Part shown: positions 1-8,812 of the stretch, in pieces
How positions within the stretch are numbered: position 1 is the first letter of the stretch
Layout of the letters: each line of letters begins with the position of its first letter
Origin: Symbiodinium natans
Lineage: Eukaryota > Sar > Dinophyceae > Suessiales > Symbiodiniaceae
Reading direction: 5' to 3'
DNA length: 56,656 nt
NCBI GenBank assembly: GCA_905221605.1
Contig: CAJNDS010002264.1
Coordinates: forward strand, 422,492-479,147
Position numbers and translations under genes: made by a program
The notes under the pieces: model-generated
Databases searched by the model: none
Told to the model about the DNA's origin: nothing
Seen by the model: the letters and a program-made list of their open reading frames with translations, nothing else

Positions 1-1442
1 CATACACGAACCCCCCAAATCCTGAACCTGAAACCCTGAACCCTAAACCCTGAACCCCGCGCTTGATGCCTCTCCAGCACTTTTTGGTAGACGGGTCGTC
101 CGTGGAAGTCCTGCGCAAAAGAGCGCTGACGGATGAAACCGCCGAGATCGAAGCCGTGAAGCCAAACACCTTTCGACCATGAACCCCCAACCCTAAACCC
201 TGAAACTCTAGCCTCTGTAAACTGCGACGAGCTTCAGGGTAACAGAATATTTGATCTCGAACACCCGCTTTAAACCCTAAACCCTAAACTTTCATCAGCT
301 GCGCCTGGTGATACCGCTGGTACAGGCCGTTGATGCCCATGTTCCCACGCCGTCTGAGCCGATGGCCTCCACACTAGTGTAGGGCTTAGGGCTTAAGGTT
401 TTCGGGCACCCCCCGGCACCCAAAACCCAAAACCCAAAACCCAAAACCCAAAACCCTAAACCCTAAACCCTAAACCCTAAACCCCAAACCCTAACAGGAA
501 TCGTGGAGTCCGGATAGACCCGACACACATCCAGAAGCCCTGCCTGTAACAATGATGAGCTCCGGCACGTGCCTTCCCAGAGGCCATCGGGTCAAGTGAG
601 TTCTTGTTGGGGCTGTTTTAGGGTTTAGGGTTTGGGTTTAGGGTTTGGGGTTTAGTGTTTAGTGTTTAGGGTTTAGGGTTTAGGGTTTAGGGTTGGCTTG
701 GATATGTACCTTTCCTTTCTCGGAGAAGGATGTTTTTAGGCTGCATTTCAAGTCACTTAGAACCCCATAGTCCCAGAGCCCCCACACCCTTCAACCCGAA
801 AATCCCCAAACCCTAAAACCCCAAAGCCCCTACAACCCAAAACCCAGAAAGCCCTACAACCCCCGAATGCCCCTTGAACCCTAAAGCCCCAAAACCCCCA
901 CGCTAAGCCCGAAACCCTTGAAACCCTGAACCTCCAAACCCTAGGCCCTCAACCCCCAAGCCTAAACTCTGAACCCTCCCCCCCCCCCGGCCCGCCCGCC
1001 CCCCCCACCCGCCCCCCCCACCCCCGCCCCCCCCCCCCCCCCCCCCCCCCCGCCCGCCCCTCGCCCCCCCGCCCCGCCCGAACCCCTAAACTGAATCTCC
1101 AACCCAAAAACCCCTCAACCCCCAAACCCGAAACCCCCAAACCCCTAAACACCTAAACTTTGCCCTAAACCCGAAACCCCTAAATCCTAAACCCTAAACC
1201 CTAAACCCCAAAACCCTAAGCCCAAAGCCCTAAGCCCTAAGCCCTAAGCCCTAAGCCCTAAGCCCTAAGCCCTAAGCCCTAAGCCCTAAGCCCTAAGCCC
1301 TAAGCCCTACCCCCAAACCTCAAACAAAAAAGGCTTCATGGCACCTAGGCCGCGGCTTGCCAGGGCAGCTCCACAGAGCTCCGGCCTAGGCCCGAAGCTC
1401 CGAGGCCGGGCTGGTTTAGGGTTTAGGGTTTAGGGTTTAGGG
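1..1442. repeat. Telomere-like repeat mosaic, left edge
   Basis: Arrays of CCCTAAA, CCCTGAA, AAACCC and, at 1213-1309, a pure CCCTAAG variant. TTTAGGG arrays occupy 619-693 and 1414-1442. Orientation alternates, so this is interstitial rather than a chromosome end. Unique islands lie at 61-180, 200-270, 290-385, 497-618 and 1330-1413. A C/G homopolymer-rich block lies at about 975-1080. The short ORF predicted across that block is low-complexity and not a gene. Confidence 0.9.
61..385 (-). CDS. Candidate exons between CCCTAAA repeats (strand unsure)
   Basis: Three unique islands are open on the minus strand. 290-366 includes GNMGINGLYQRYHQAQLM and runs into GTTTAGGG, which could act as a GT donor. 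205-270 includes VFEIKYSVTLKLVAVY. 63-178 includes FDLGGFIRQRSFAQDFHG. Together they would be consecutive exons separated by 20-50 bp introns of telomere-like sequence. The plus strand is also open in all three (for example VEVLRKRALTDETAEIEAV at 63-178, after a CTCTCCAG acceptor-like site). No family is recognised. Confidence 0.3.
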
Positions 1443-1454
1443 TTTTTTTTTTTT
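1443..1454 (-). other. Poly(A) tract at 3' end of the gag-like insert
   Basis: Twelve T on the plus strand read as A12 on the minus strand, about 200 bp past the stop of the minus-strand ORF and directly before CCCTAAA repeats. The 5' side of the same insert (about 5397) also abuts TTTAGGG in the same orientation. This looks like a polyadenylated cDNA integrated into a telomere-like array. Up to three of the T could belong to a TTTAGGG unit. Confidence 0.45.
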
Positions 1455-1653
1455 AACCGGAATCACCCGTGCGCAGCAATAATGCTGTCCGGTCCGTGAA
1501 ACTGTGTTGCTTAATGGCCTTTCCCCACTCAGACTGGTAGAACATAATGACGAGCATCACCACCACCACCATTTTTACCTTCACAACCCTCATGTTGAGC
1601 TTCAAATCTTTCCACCCATGGTCTGCATCACCACCACCACTACTTGCACCCCC

Positions 1654-4044
1654 TCAAACTTCCATTGACAACGTCGGTGCAGGAGACGTCCCCGACGTGG
1701 TAGGAGACGCCCCCGACGTGGTAGAAGACAACCCAGTGGTAGAGGACAACCCAGTCACAGGAGAGGACGCCCCCGATGTGGTAGAAGACGACCCAGTGGT
1801 AGAAGACGACCCAGTCGTAGGAGAGGACGCCCCCGGTGCAGTAGAGGTAGTGCTGATACACGGCGATGTAGTCCGGAACGACGTCAACGTAGAGGACGCC
1901 CCCGATGTGGTAGAGGACAATCCAGTCGTGGAGGACGACCCAGTCGTAGCAGAGGACACCCCCGGTGTAGACGAGGTCGATGGGCTCGAGGACGTAGTGC
2001 TTGTACTCAGCGATGCAGTCCAGAACGACGACACGGGGAACTCAAGCAGCGTGGTGGCGTCACTGTCTACTTCCTCATCCCCATTACTTCCACGAACTTC
2101 ACCTCCTCGAGCTTCACCAGCCCCCCCACCACCTCCACTGGCCGCCTCCTCCCCCTCATGGGCCACCATCACCACTTCTGTGGATCCCCCAGCACTTTCC
2201 AGCGACCCATCCGCAACCACAAGCGCGCCATCCTCAACCGCCAGCAGCCCATCCTCAACCGCCAGTAACCCATTCTCCACCGCGAGCACCCCGTCATTGA
2301 CCACCATCTCCCCTTGCCCTACCACCGCTGTACTTGTAGGTCTCGATGACGACGATGCTGCTGCCACTCTCGGCGAACGCGATCTCCCCCTCGGTGCGGA
2401 GATCTGCGCTTCCCTCCTCGCTATGCGCGCGAGTCGGTCCCGAAATTGTCTCGCCCACGCCATGGCCCTCGCCTCCCCCATAACATCTCGAGGACGCCGT
2501 TCACGAGGAAGCTCCACACCTCCACACCCCAAGACCTCCACCTCGATGCGCTGGAGTATCCGCTGCATAAAATGCACACCCCGACGCTCTTCTTCCACCC
2601 ATCGGCGAACTCCCCAACGCAGTTCCGGCAGCACCCCTTCCACCCCATGCCTGTCAAGCTGCTCCCTCATCGTCTCCAATGCTGCATCCACCTCCCCCTG
2701 CGCGTCCTCCAACTGGCGGGCTTCATTGATGCGCCTCATCACCAACTCATGTTGCATCAGCCCACTATAGTCCGCCTCCTGCGGGTCCCAATCCTTCACC
2801 TCCATCTCGTCTAGTTCCATTGGCGCCAGAGGTACATCTTCATCCCCAACATCACTAGACGTCCCATGTGGTGGCCCCCCATCATGCGCGTGAGGAACGC
2901 CATGCGGATCCGCTGGACCTCCCTGTAGTGCGTGACCTCCTTGTAGAGCGGCCCCACCCTGCAGCTCAGCGCCTCCCTGTGGAACAGCACCTCCCTGAGG
3001 AACGCCATGTGGATCCGCTGGACCTCCTTGTAGTGCGTGACCTCCTGGTAGAGCGGCTCCACCCTGTAGTTCAGCACCTCCCCGAAGAACAGCACCTCCC
3101 TGTAGACCGGCACCGTCCCGCAGACTAGCACCGCTTGTACTGGACGAAGACGCCCCACCACCAGCACTCTCCGCGTAGTAAGACACCCCCGCCCCCATCA
3201 TCATTCGTTGCCGCTCCGCCTGCTTCTGCGCCATGATGCGGTCCAGCTCGGCCTGGTCCGTGACCACCGGGCGCTCGTCACTTTGTTCCGGTGGCAAAGG
3301 CCCAACCCATCTGTCCACCCCCGCCACCCAGTCCTGCTCATGGTCCGGCGTGAGGAGCTCGTTGATGTAGAACTCCTCCGCATCCTCCGCTTGTGTCGTC
3401 CCATCTCTTGGAGTAGGCCTCACCGCGTTCGGCTGCACGGGCGGTAATGGTACACGCTGCTCCGCAATGTAGGCTGCCAGCTCCCGCCGCACCATCTCCC
3501 TCATTGCCCGCCCCCTGTCTGCTTGCTCTTCCTGGGCAATCCTCCAGGCTGGTTTCCACGTCCCTTCCAGCCAGTCAGCAACTCTCTGTCGCCGCTTGGC
3601 AGTACGCTGTGGCCCTTGTCCCCCAACCCACCATCGAGCATCACGACGATCTTTCCAGGTCGCCCCCCAGCTGGTGCCCTCCCCCTGCGTGGACACCCCC
3701 TCCGGCTTGTCGTCGTTCTCCCCCATGAGGTTGTTGGAGTCCACGTCCGCATAGTCGCCAGTGTGGGCATGGTGTTCGTGGTGTTCAGGGGGCGTCTCTT
3801 CAGCTTCCACCACCGGAATCTCCACCCATGTCGTCGCCCCGCTCTCTCCTCCATCATGTGGCGCAGAGGGAGTTTGCACACCATAACTACCTCCACCTCC
3901 TGTCCCTCCAGCCTCCCAAAAGAGCGGCACGTGTTCATCGTGTGGTGGTGTTGCTCCCCGCGGTGGCTCATCCCTCGGTGGTCGTCCTTCGCCAGCATGT
4001 CCCGGGTGATCTGCTTGTGAAGGTCCGCGGTCGGTACTTGCACT
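1654..4044 (-). CDS. Gag-like ORF, downstream half (same frame after the UAG)
   Basis: About 796 codons open in exactly the frame of the upstream half, without introns. Visible in order: a basic Trp segment, RRQRVADWLEGTWKPAWRIA, followed by a charged helix (about 3460-3600); an acidic/Gln helix, QAELDRIMAQKQAERQRMMM (about 3200-3265); a Gly/Leu/Gln tandem repeat (2890-3130); a coiled-coil-like stretch with LQRIEVEVL (about 2460-2760); an RGRSRSPR Arg/Ser motif (near 2370); an Ala/Val/Glu repeat (2220-2300); and a Ser/Thr-rich tail (before about 2060). No ATG lies at its start, so translation would need readthrough of UAG, reinitiation or an upstream fusion. It resembles a structural or RNA-binding protein; no catalytic residues are seen. 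The Ser/Thr tail may be out of frame, because other frames are better in codon bias there. Confidence 0.5.
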   Translation of the reverse strand, partial: SASTDRGPSQADHPGHAGEGRPPRDEPPRGATPPHDEHVPLFWEAGGTGGGGSYGVQTPSAPHDGGESGATTWVEIPVVEAEETPPEHHEHHAHTGDYADVDSNNLMGENDDKPEGVSTQGEGTSWGATWKDRRDARWWVGGQGPQRTAKRRQRVADWLEGTWKPAWRIAQEEQADRGRAMREMVRRELAAYIAEQRVPLPPVQPNAVRPTPRDGTTQAEDAEEFYINELLTPDHEQDWVAGVDRWVGPLPPEQSDERPVVTDQAELDRIMAQKQAERQRMMMGAGVSYYAESAGGGASSSSTSGASLRDGAGLQGGAVLRGGAELQGGAALPGGHALQGGPADPHGVPQGGAVPQGGAELQGGAALQGGHALQGGPADPHGVPHAHDGGPPHGTSSDVGDEDVPLAPMELDEMEVKDWDPQEADYSGLMQHELVMRRINEARQLEDAQGEVDAALETMREQLDRHGVEGVLPELRWGVRRWVEEERRGVHFMQRILQRIEVEVLGCGGVELPRERRPRDVMGEARAMAWARQFRDRLARIARREAQISAPRGRSRSPRVAAASSSSRPTSTAVVGQGEMVVNDGVLAVENGLLAVEDGLLAVEDGALVVADGSLESAGGSTEVVMVAHEGEEAASGGGGGAGEARGGEVRGSNGDEEVDSDATTLLEFPVSSFWTASLSTSTTSSSPSTSSTPGVSSATTGSSSTTGLSSTTSGASSTLTSFRTTSPCISTTSTAPGASSPTTGSSSTTGSSSTTSGASSPVTGLSSTTGLSSTTSGASPTTSGTSPAPTLSMEV
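1680..2000. repeat. Imperfect tandem repeat at the 3' end of the gag-like ORF
   Basis: Units of roughly 24-48 bp built on a GACGACCCAGT / GGAGAGGACGCCCCCG pattern. The stretch is open in several frames on both strands. The plus frame gives acidic VVEDDPVVGEDAP repeats. One minus frame gives aromatic DWVVFYHWVVFYHIGG repeats with nearly every codon ending in C or G. The frame of the gag-like ORF gives Ser/Thr. Confidence 0.75.
2890..3130 (-). repeat. In-frame tandem repeat inside the gag-like ORF
   Basis: Two near copies of a roughly 110 bp block, each encoding Gly/Ala/Leu-rich text ending in a GGPADPHGVP-like motif, made of shorter GGAELQ / GGAALQ units. The repeat keeps the frame. Confidence 0.8.
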
Positions 4045-5133
4045 CTACCTCTGCCCCGTTCGCCCCGTCCAGCGGTCCACGCCCGGCCTGGTTTGGTCAC
4101 CTCTGCGAACTCGAGGAATCCAGGGTTGAGAGGCAGCCAGCCAATCCTCCCACTGTCGCTGTGTCCACCCCGAGCAGTCCGAGATGAAGGCGGTCCCTCC
4201 CCACGTCGTAGTTGGTTGTGCTGTTGCCGGACCAAGCCCAGGAGGTGCGGGATGTGGTTGAGAGGGCTCCGGCGACCTCCCCGCTTCCGCCCCACGTCCG
4301 ACTGCAGCATCCACCACTGAGGTCGGGATGCCCTCCTTGATGGCGGCTTCCCTCAACGCGTGCGACCGCAGAGCTTCTTCCCAAATCAGTTCATGTAGCC
4401 GACGTTCATGGGCGGCGCGAAGATTGCGTAGGTCACGGCCATCATGTAGTCCACTCCCCAAGTCCCCACCGTTCCTTGCCGAAGTCGAGGACGAAGAAGT
4501 AGCACACCCGCTCCCCACACCACCCGAACTCGAAGGCAAAGGCCACGACGTAGTCCGACCAGCGCATGGAGCATCAGCTTCAACAGGCAGTTCCCCACCA
4601 GTGGGGCATGGGATAGTGTTCGTTGGCACAGGTCCCCTCGCCCCCGGTTCATCTGCAGGCAACGTCCCCGTCGTCGGCGTCCACGTAGGAGTCCTCCCAT
4701 CCTCCCACAAGGCGTCCTCCTGCGTCGCCCCATCCCACGGCGCACACCACCGCCACTCGCCACCACGCCAAGAGTCCGCGCGCCAGTCCGCTGTGGTCCA
4801 CCCCTCACTTGAACCCTGCTCGTCCCCTCGGTTGTGTCCACCTCCATCGCGTTCTTGTCCTTGTTCATTGGCACGTCCGCGTCCCCGTGCTCGCCCGTCA
4901 CCACGTCCAGCGTCTTGCCGTCCATGGCCTTCACCTCCACCATGCCCATCCCAAACACCACGTCCAGGAACACATTCTCCCACCCTCACCGCCAGCACCA
5001 TCGCGGTCACGACGCATTTGGCCATCACCACTGCCATGGGCACAGTGCCAACACGCAAGGGGAGCTCGGGGAAGAAAGCAAGAAAGCAAAGCCAGAAAGC
5101 TCGCAGGACACATTGCCCATCCACATCCCACAT
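4045..5133 (-). CDS. Gag-like Trp/Arg-rich ORF, upstream half (ends at in-frame UAG)
   Basis: Open frame of about 362 codons. The ATG at 5131-5133 was chosen; an in-frame TGA lies upstream at 5158-5160. Visible regions are an Arg/Gly/Gln-rich stretch (about 4800-4930), a Trp-rich stretch including TADWRADSWRGGEWRW (about 4740-4800), a charged helix including RRLHELIWEEALRSHALREA (about 4330-4410), and a second Trp motif, QRQWEDWLAASQPW, near 4110-4160. No enzyme motif is recognised. The basic, Trp-rich, low-complexity make-up suggests an RNA-binding structural protein such as a retroelement gag, which is inference. The stop is UAG at 4045-4047. The same frame continues open downstream to 1654, so this is either a nonsense-interrupted gene or a readthrough arrangement. 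Strong alternative frames overlap its N-terminal third, so the true 5' structure is uncertain. Confidence 0.5.
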   Translation of the reverse strand: MWDVDGQCVLRAFWLCFLAFFPELPLRVGTVPMAVVMAKCVVTAMVLAVRVGECVPGRGVWDGHGGGEGHGRQDAGRGDGRARGRGRANEQGQERDGGGHNRGDEQGSSEGWTTADWRADSWRGGEWRWCAPWDGATQEDALWEDGRTPTWTPTTGTLPADEPGARGPVPTNTIPCPTGGELPVEADAPCAGRTTSWPLPSSSGGVGSGCATSSSSTSARNGGDLGSGLHDGRDLRNLRAAHERRLHELIWEEALRSHALREAAIKEGIPTSVVDAAVGRGAEAGRSPEPSQPHPAPPGLGPATAQPTTTWGGTAFISDCSGWTQRQWEDWLAASQPWIPRVRRGDQTRPGVDRWTGRTGQR

Positions 5134-5255
5134 GTTCACATGCCGATCACAACGTGCTCAAAATGACACATGCCGATCACACCGTTAAAGGAGACAAGGC
5201 AACTGACATCATCCCTCCCCAAGATAACCACCCATGCGCAAGCCACCAAAGTGTT

Positions 5256-5387
5256 TCACCCCCAGCAACGGCGGTTCACGACGCCCCCCATGTCGTAGTC
5301 ACCCCCAGAGAGTTTCCACATAGCCATCACCACTGTAGAGAATGCTGTCTTCCCCGGCACCACCGAGCATCCCATCGTGCCAGCCAT
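5256..5387 (-). CDS. Short ORF or exon upstream of the gag-like gene
   Basis: Forty-three codons from ATG (5385-5387) to TGA (5256-5258), beginning MAGTMGCSVVPGKTAFSTVV, with mostly G/C-ending codons. It sits at the 5' edge of the insert, 11 bp inside the TTTAGGG boundary. It could be the first exon of the gag-like gene or an independent small ORF. No family is recognised. Coding is inferred from codon character only. Confidence 0.35.
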   Translation of the reverse strand: MAGTMGCSVVPGKTAFSTVVMAMWKLSGGDYDMGGVVNRRCWG

Positions 5388-5397
5388 CTCGGCAGTG

Positions 5398-5840
5398 TAG
5401 GGTTTAGGGTTTAGGGTTTAGGGTTTAGGGTTTAGGGTTTAGGGTTTAGGGTTTGGGGTTTAGGATTTAGGGTTTAGGGTTTAGGGGTTCAGAGTTCAGG
5501 GTTTAGGGTTTAGGGTTTGGGGGTTTGGGGGTTTGAGGGTTTGAGGGTTTGGGGGTTTGGGGGTTTGAGGGTTTGGGGGTTTGGGGGTTTGGGGGTTTGT
5601 GGGTTTAGGGTTTAAGGTTTGGGGGTTTGGGGTTTGGGGGTTTGGGGGTTTGGGGGGTTTGGGGGTTTTGGGGTTTGGGGTTTGGGGGTTTGGGCGTTTG
5701 GGGTTTGGGGGTTTGGGGTTTTGGGGTTTTGGGGTTTTGGGGTTTTGGGGTTTTGGGGTTTTGGGGTTTTGGGGTTTTGGGGGTTTGGGGTTTTGGGGTT
5801 TTGGGGTTTTGGGGTTTTGGGGTTTAAGAGTTTAGGGTTT
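5398..5840 (+). repeat. TTTAGGG array grading into TTTGGGG / TTTTGGGG
   Basis: Perfect TTTAGGG units (5398-5453) pass into TTTGGGGG, TTTGAGGG and finally pure TTTTGGGG (about 5716-5822). The predicted GFGVLGFWG-type ORFs here are the repeat itself in translation. Confidence 0.95.
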
Positions 5841-6640
5841 ACTTAGGTGGTCACTAAGCCTCAGCTCGGAGTAGAACCTGAAAACTCGGAGTAGAACCTG
5901 AAAACAATCAGCAGTTCACTCTTCCACAACAAGCAACCTACGAAATTCGAGGACACACCCACCCCCACTCCCCAAGGTGACCATACGTCCCCCAACCTTG
6001 AACCCTAATCCCCAACTGAACCCTAGGCCTAGGTTTAGAGGTCTTATAGGGCTTGTAGGTATGGGATTTAGGTCTTAGGGTTTAGGATCTGAGGGCTTAG
6101 AAACTGCAAAGGCCCCCTCTCTGCACCCCGGGGTCGGCACACCCGCGACGCTGCAGCCCCGCGCGCTCCGCGCGCTCTGGGAGGAAGCGTTTTGGGATTC
6201 GGAGGCTCTGGAGGCTTTGGAGGCTTTTTGGAGGCCTTGGAGTTTTTTTGGAGGGTGTAAAGCGCTTAAAGGGAGTAAGTGGCCTTAGAGGGTTTAATGG
6301 GTGTAAGAAGCTTCGGAGGGCTTCAAGGGTGCAAGCTGCTCACAGTAGTGAGAGCAGGCATCCCCCCGACCCGTCCCCGAAGCGCAAAACGAAAAACGAA
6401 GCGAGGCAATGGAGTTTAGGGTTTAGGGTTTCGGGTGTAGGGTTTGGGTTTGGGGTTTAGGGTTTAGGGTTCAGGGTTTGGGGTTTAGGGTTCAAGGCTT
6501 TTAAGGGCTTGGGGCTTGTAAGGGTTTAGGGGTTAAGCAGCTGCGCCCCAGCCAGCCAAACCAAACTTCACGTCTCGAACGTCTTCAGGTTCAGAACCCG
6601 TGGTCAGCATTGCGCTTAGGATTCTAGGATGCCCTTGACA
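5841..6640. other. Unique islands with exon-like stretches
   Basis: 5862-5905 holds two direct copies of a 20 bp unit (CTCGGAGTAGAACCTGAAAA with small spacers). 6098-6250 is open on the plus strand with LRALWEEAFWDSEALEAL after a CTTAG acceptor-like site. 6340-6413 is open with PKRKTKNEARQW and runs into GTTTAGGG. 6545-6620 is open with RLERLQVQNPWSALRL. The minus strand is also open in parts, so strand and coding are uncertain. No product is recognised. Confidence 0.3.
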
Positions 6641-6665
6641 CGGGTTTAGGGTTTAGGGTTAGGGT

Positions 6666-6711
<46 letters not shown>

Positions 6712-6806
6712 GGTTCAGGGTTCAGGGTTCAGGGTTCAGGGTTCAGGGTTCAGGGTTCAGGGTTCAGGGTTCAGGGTTCAGGGTTCAGGGTTCAGGGTTC
6801 AGGGTG
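6641..6806 (+). repeat. Homogeneous TTGAGGG then TTCAGGG arrays
   Basis: After three telomeric units the array becomes about 8 units of GGGTTGA, then about 14 units of GGGTTCA. Each variant is locally pure, which points to slippage or unequal exchange amplifying one mutated unit. Confidence 0.9.
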
Positions 6807-6962
6807 GGTTTAAGGGTTTACGGCTCAGAGTTTAGGGTTTAGCCTTCTTTCTCGCCACCGACAGGGTCCGTCCAGCAACCAGCGGGGGTACGTTTAAGGT
6901 CTCCAGGCTTTTGGGGTTTAGGAAGTGGGGCTCAGGTGGGCCTCCTCGGGCCTCCATTCCCA

Positions 6963-8385
6963 AAAGGGTTTAGGGTTTATAGTTTAGGGTTTAGGGTTTA
7001 GGGTTTAGGGTTTAGGGTTTAGGGTTTAGGGTTTAGGGTTTAGGGTTTAGGGTTTAGGGTTTAGGGCCAGGCTTCAGGTGTCCGGGTTGAGCATTAAAGG
7101 TTTCGGGTTTCGGAAGTTCAGGGTTAGAGTTCTGCTGCGCTGCCTTGTGCTCCCTTCTATTTGGGGCCCCTTTTGGGGTTCCACACTCTAGACAAGTAGC
7201 CATACGCAAACATCCGGGAACGGATAAGACGCAACGATGCCAGCGCCATGTCAAAAAGAATCTGCTCATGGAATGTACCCTAAACCCTAAACCCCAAACC
7301 CTAAACCTGAAAAGGATCCATGGCTTGGGTTATACAGTTCTACACCTCATGAGAGCTCCACCCGATATCCGGAATTTTCGGCAAGAGTGCGCATCAAGCC
7401 CTGAACTAGCCCAAAATGCAAAAACAAGCCTTGCAAAAACAAGCCTTGCGAACGAACAAAGAAACCAAGAAGGCCTGCGGGCGCAGTGCTGACAGGATGG
7501 CATTTGCATGCCCTGGAATCCCAGATCCCCCCCCCAAACCCTGTCTTCTCGCCCTTCTCAGCCAATCTAGAACAAGAAAAAAACCAGCCCAAGAAGCCCC
7601 AACTCCAATGCTGCGTCAACCATCCGAGAGTTTGGCTCGGGCACTCAAAGTTGAAAGGCTTAATAACCTTAAGTCTAACAGCCCTAAACCCTAAACGCGC
7701 GAAACCCTAAACCCTAAGCTCTTGAAGGATCCTAGGAAAAGGTGCCTCACCGAAGAAGAGCACCGCATTGTACTTCAGAAGCGGCTTTCGCCGCACCTGT
7801 GGAAGCAAAGCGCCAAGGTAACCAGGTAGGGAGGGCGAACCGAGCTCCAAGAGGGCTCGGGGTTTAGGGTTTAGGGTTTGGGGTTTAGGGTTGAAGGGTT
7901 TAGGGTTTAGGGTTTAGGGTTTAGGGTTTAGGGTTTAGGGTTTAGGGTTTAGGGTTTAGGGTCTAGGGTTTAGGGTTTAGGGTTTAGGGTTCCAGGTTTA
8001 GGGTTTAAGGTTAACTTAACTAGGGCAGCCGCGTCACTCATCAAGAAACTATTTCCAACGATGGTCGGGCGCGCCACGTGTCGTGAGCTCAACAGGGATC
8101 CGTCACAACCTTCGCACGCCCCTGTACACTCAAAAGCCCAACAAACCCTGAAGCCATCTCCCGCATCCCCAACTCTAAGGCCTGAACCCCTAAGCCCTAA
8201 ACCCTAAACCCTAAGCCCTGTAAACTGTAAACCCTGTAAGCCACCTAGCCTGAACCCTATAGGAGTTAGCTAGGGTTATCGTGTAGAGTGCCGTTGAACC
8301 CAGCCCCTTTCGGAACACAGCGCGGGCCCAAGACATCCGGGGCCGCTACAAGGTCCCGGCGGAGCCGGGCGTCCTTTTCATCTTT
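6963..8385. other. Alternating TTTAGGG/CCCTAAA arrays with exon-like islands
   Basis: Arrays lie at 6963-7062 and 7861-8010, with shorter ones between. Islands at 7200-7275, 7340-7420, 7710-7830, 8020-8110 and 8290-8385 are open on both strands. 7710-7830 reads RCLTEEEHRIVLQKRLSPHL on plus with an AAG|GTAACC donor-like end, or PLLKYNAVLFFGEAPFPRIL on minus after TTCCACAG. 8290-8385 minus reads DARLRRDLVAAPDVLG. The strand cannot be settled from sequence alone. Confidence 0.3.
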
Positions 8386-8614
8386 AGGGTTTAGGGTTTA
8401 GGGTTTCGGGTTCGGGTTTAGGGTTTAGGGTTTAGGGTTTAGGGTTTAGGGTTTAGGGTTTAGGGTTTAGGGTTTAGGGTTTAGGGTTTAGGGTTTAGGG
8501 TTTAGGGTTTAGGGTTTAGGGTTTAGGGTTTAGGGTTTAGGGTTTAGGGTTTAGGGTTTAGGGTTTAGGGTTTAGGGTTTAGGGTTTAGGGTTTAGGGTT
8601 TAGGGTTTAGGGTT
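8383..8614 (+). repeat. Long pure TTTAGGG array
   Basis: About 32 almost perfect TTTAGGG units (one TTTCGGG pair near the start). This is among the longest uninterrupted canonical arrays in the window, yet it is flanked on both sides by other sequence, so it is interstitial. Confidence 0.95.
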
Positions 8615-8812
8615 CAGCATCTCTGGTCCAAGCATTCACTAAGGGTTTCTGTCATCACCCTTACGTGTTTGGCATCACCCCTCCCTCCCAGATCCCTCTT
8701 CATCTGAATTACATATCTTCTTTCTTACTTTAGTTGATCATTTAGCTCGCAACATTCTTTCTCGACTCGGCACCGTCTAGTCAATTCGGCACACGGATAA
8801 TACACAGCCGCG

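Noticed and set aside
1-500. Chromosome end (true telomere)
   Set aside because: Repeat orientation switches many times and unique islands intervene. No terminal uniform array in one orientation.
1330-1413. Exon island between CCCTAAA and TTTAGGG
   Set aside because: It has GC-rich near-palindromic CCTAGGCC/GGCCTAGG pieces and no convincing reading frame.
1547-2770. 407-residue plus ORF opposite the gag-like gene
   Set aside because: Beyond about 2060 it is the Ser/Pro-rich antisense of a well-supported minus frame. The acidic repeat part is kept only as a low-interest finding.
5581-5846. GFGVLGFWG-type ORFs
   Set aside because: Translations of TTTGGGG/TTTTGGGG units in several frames at once.
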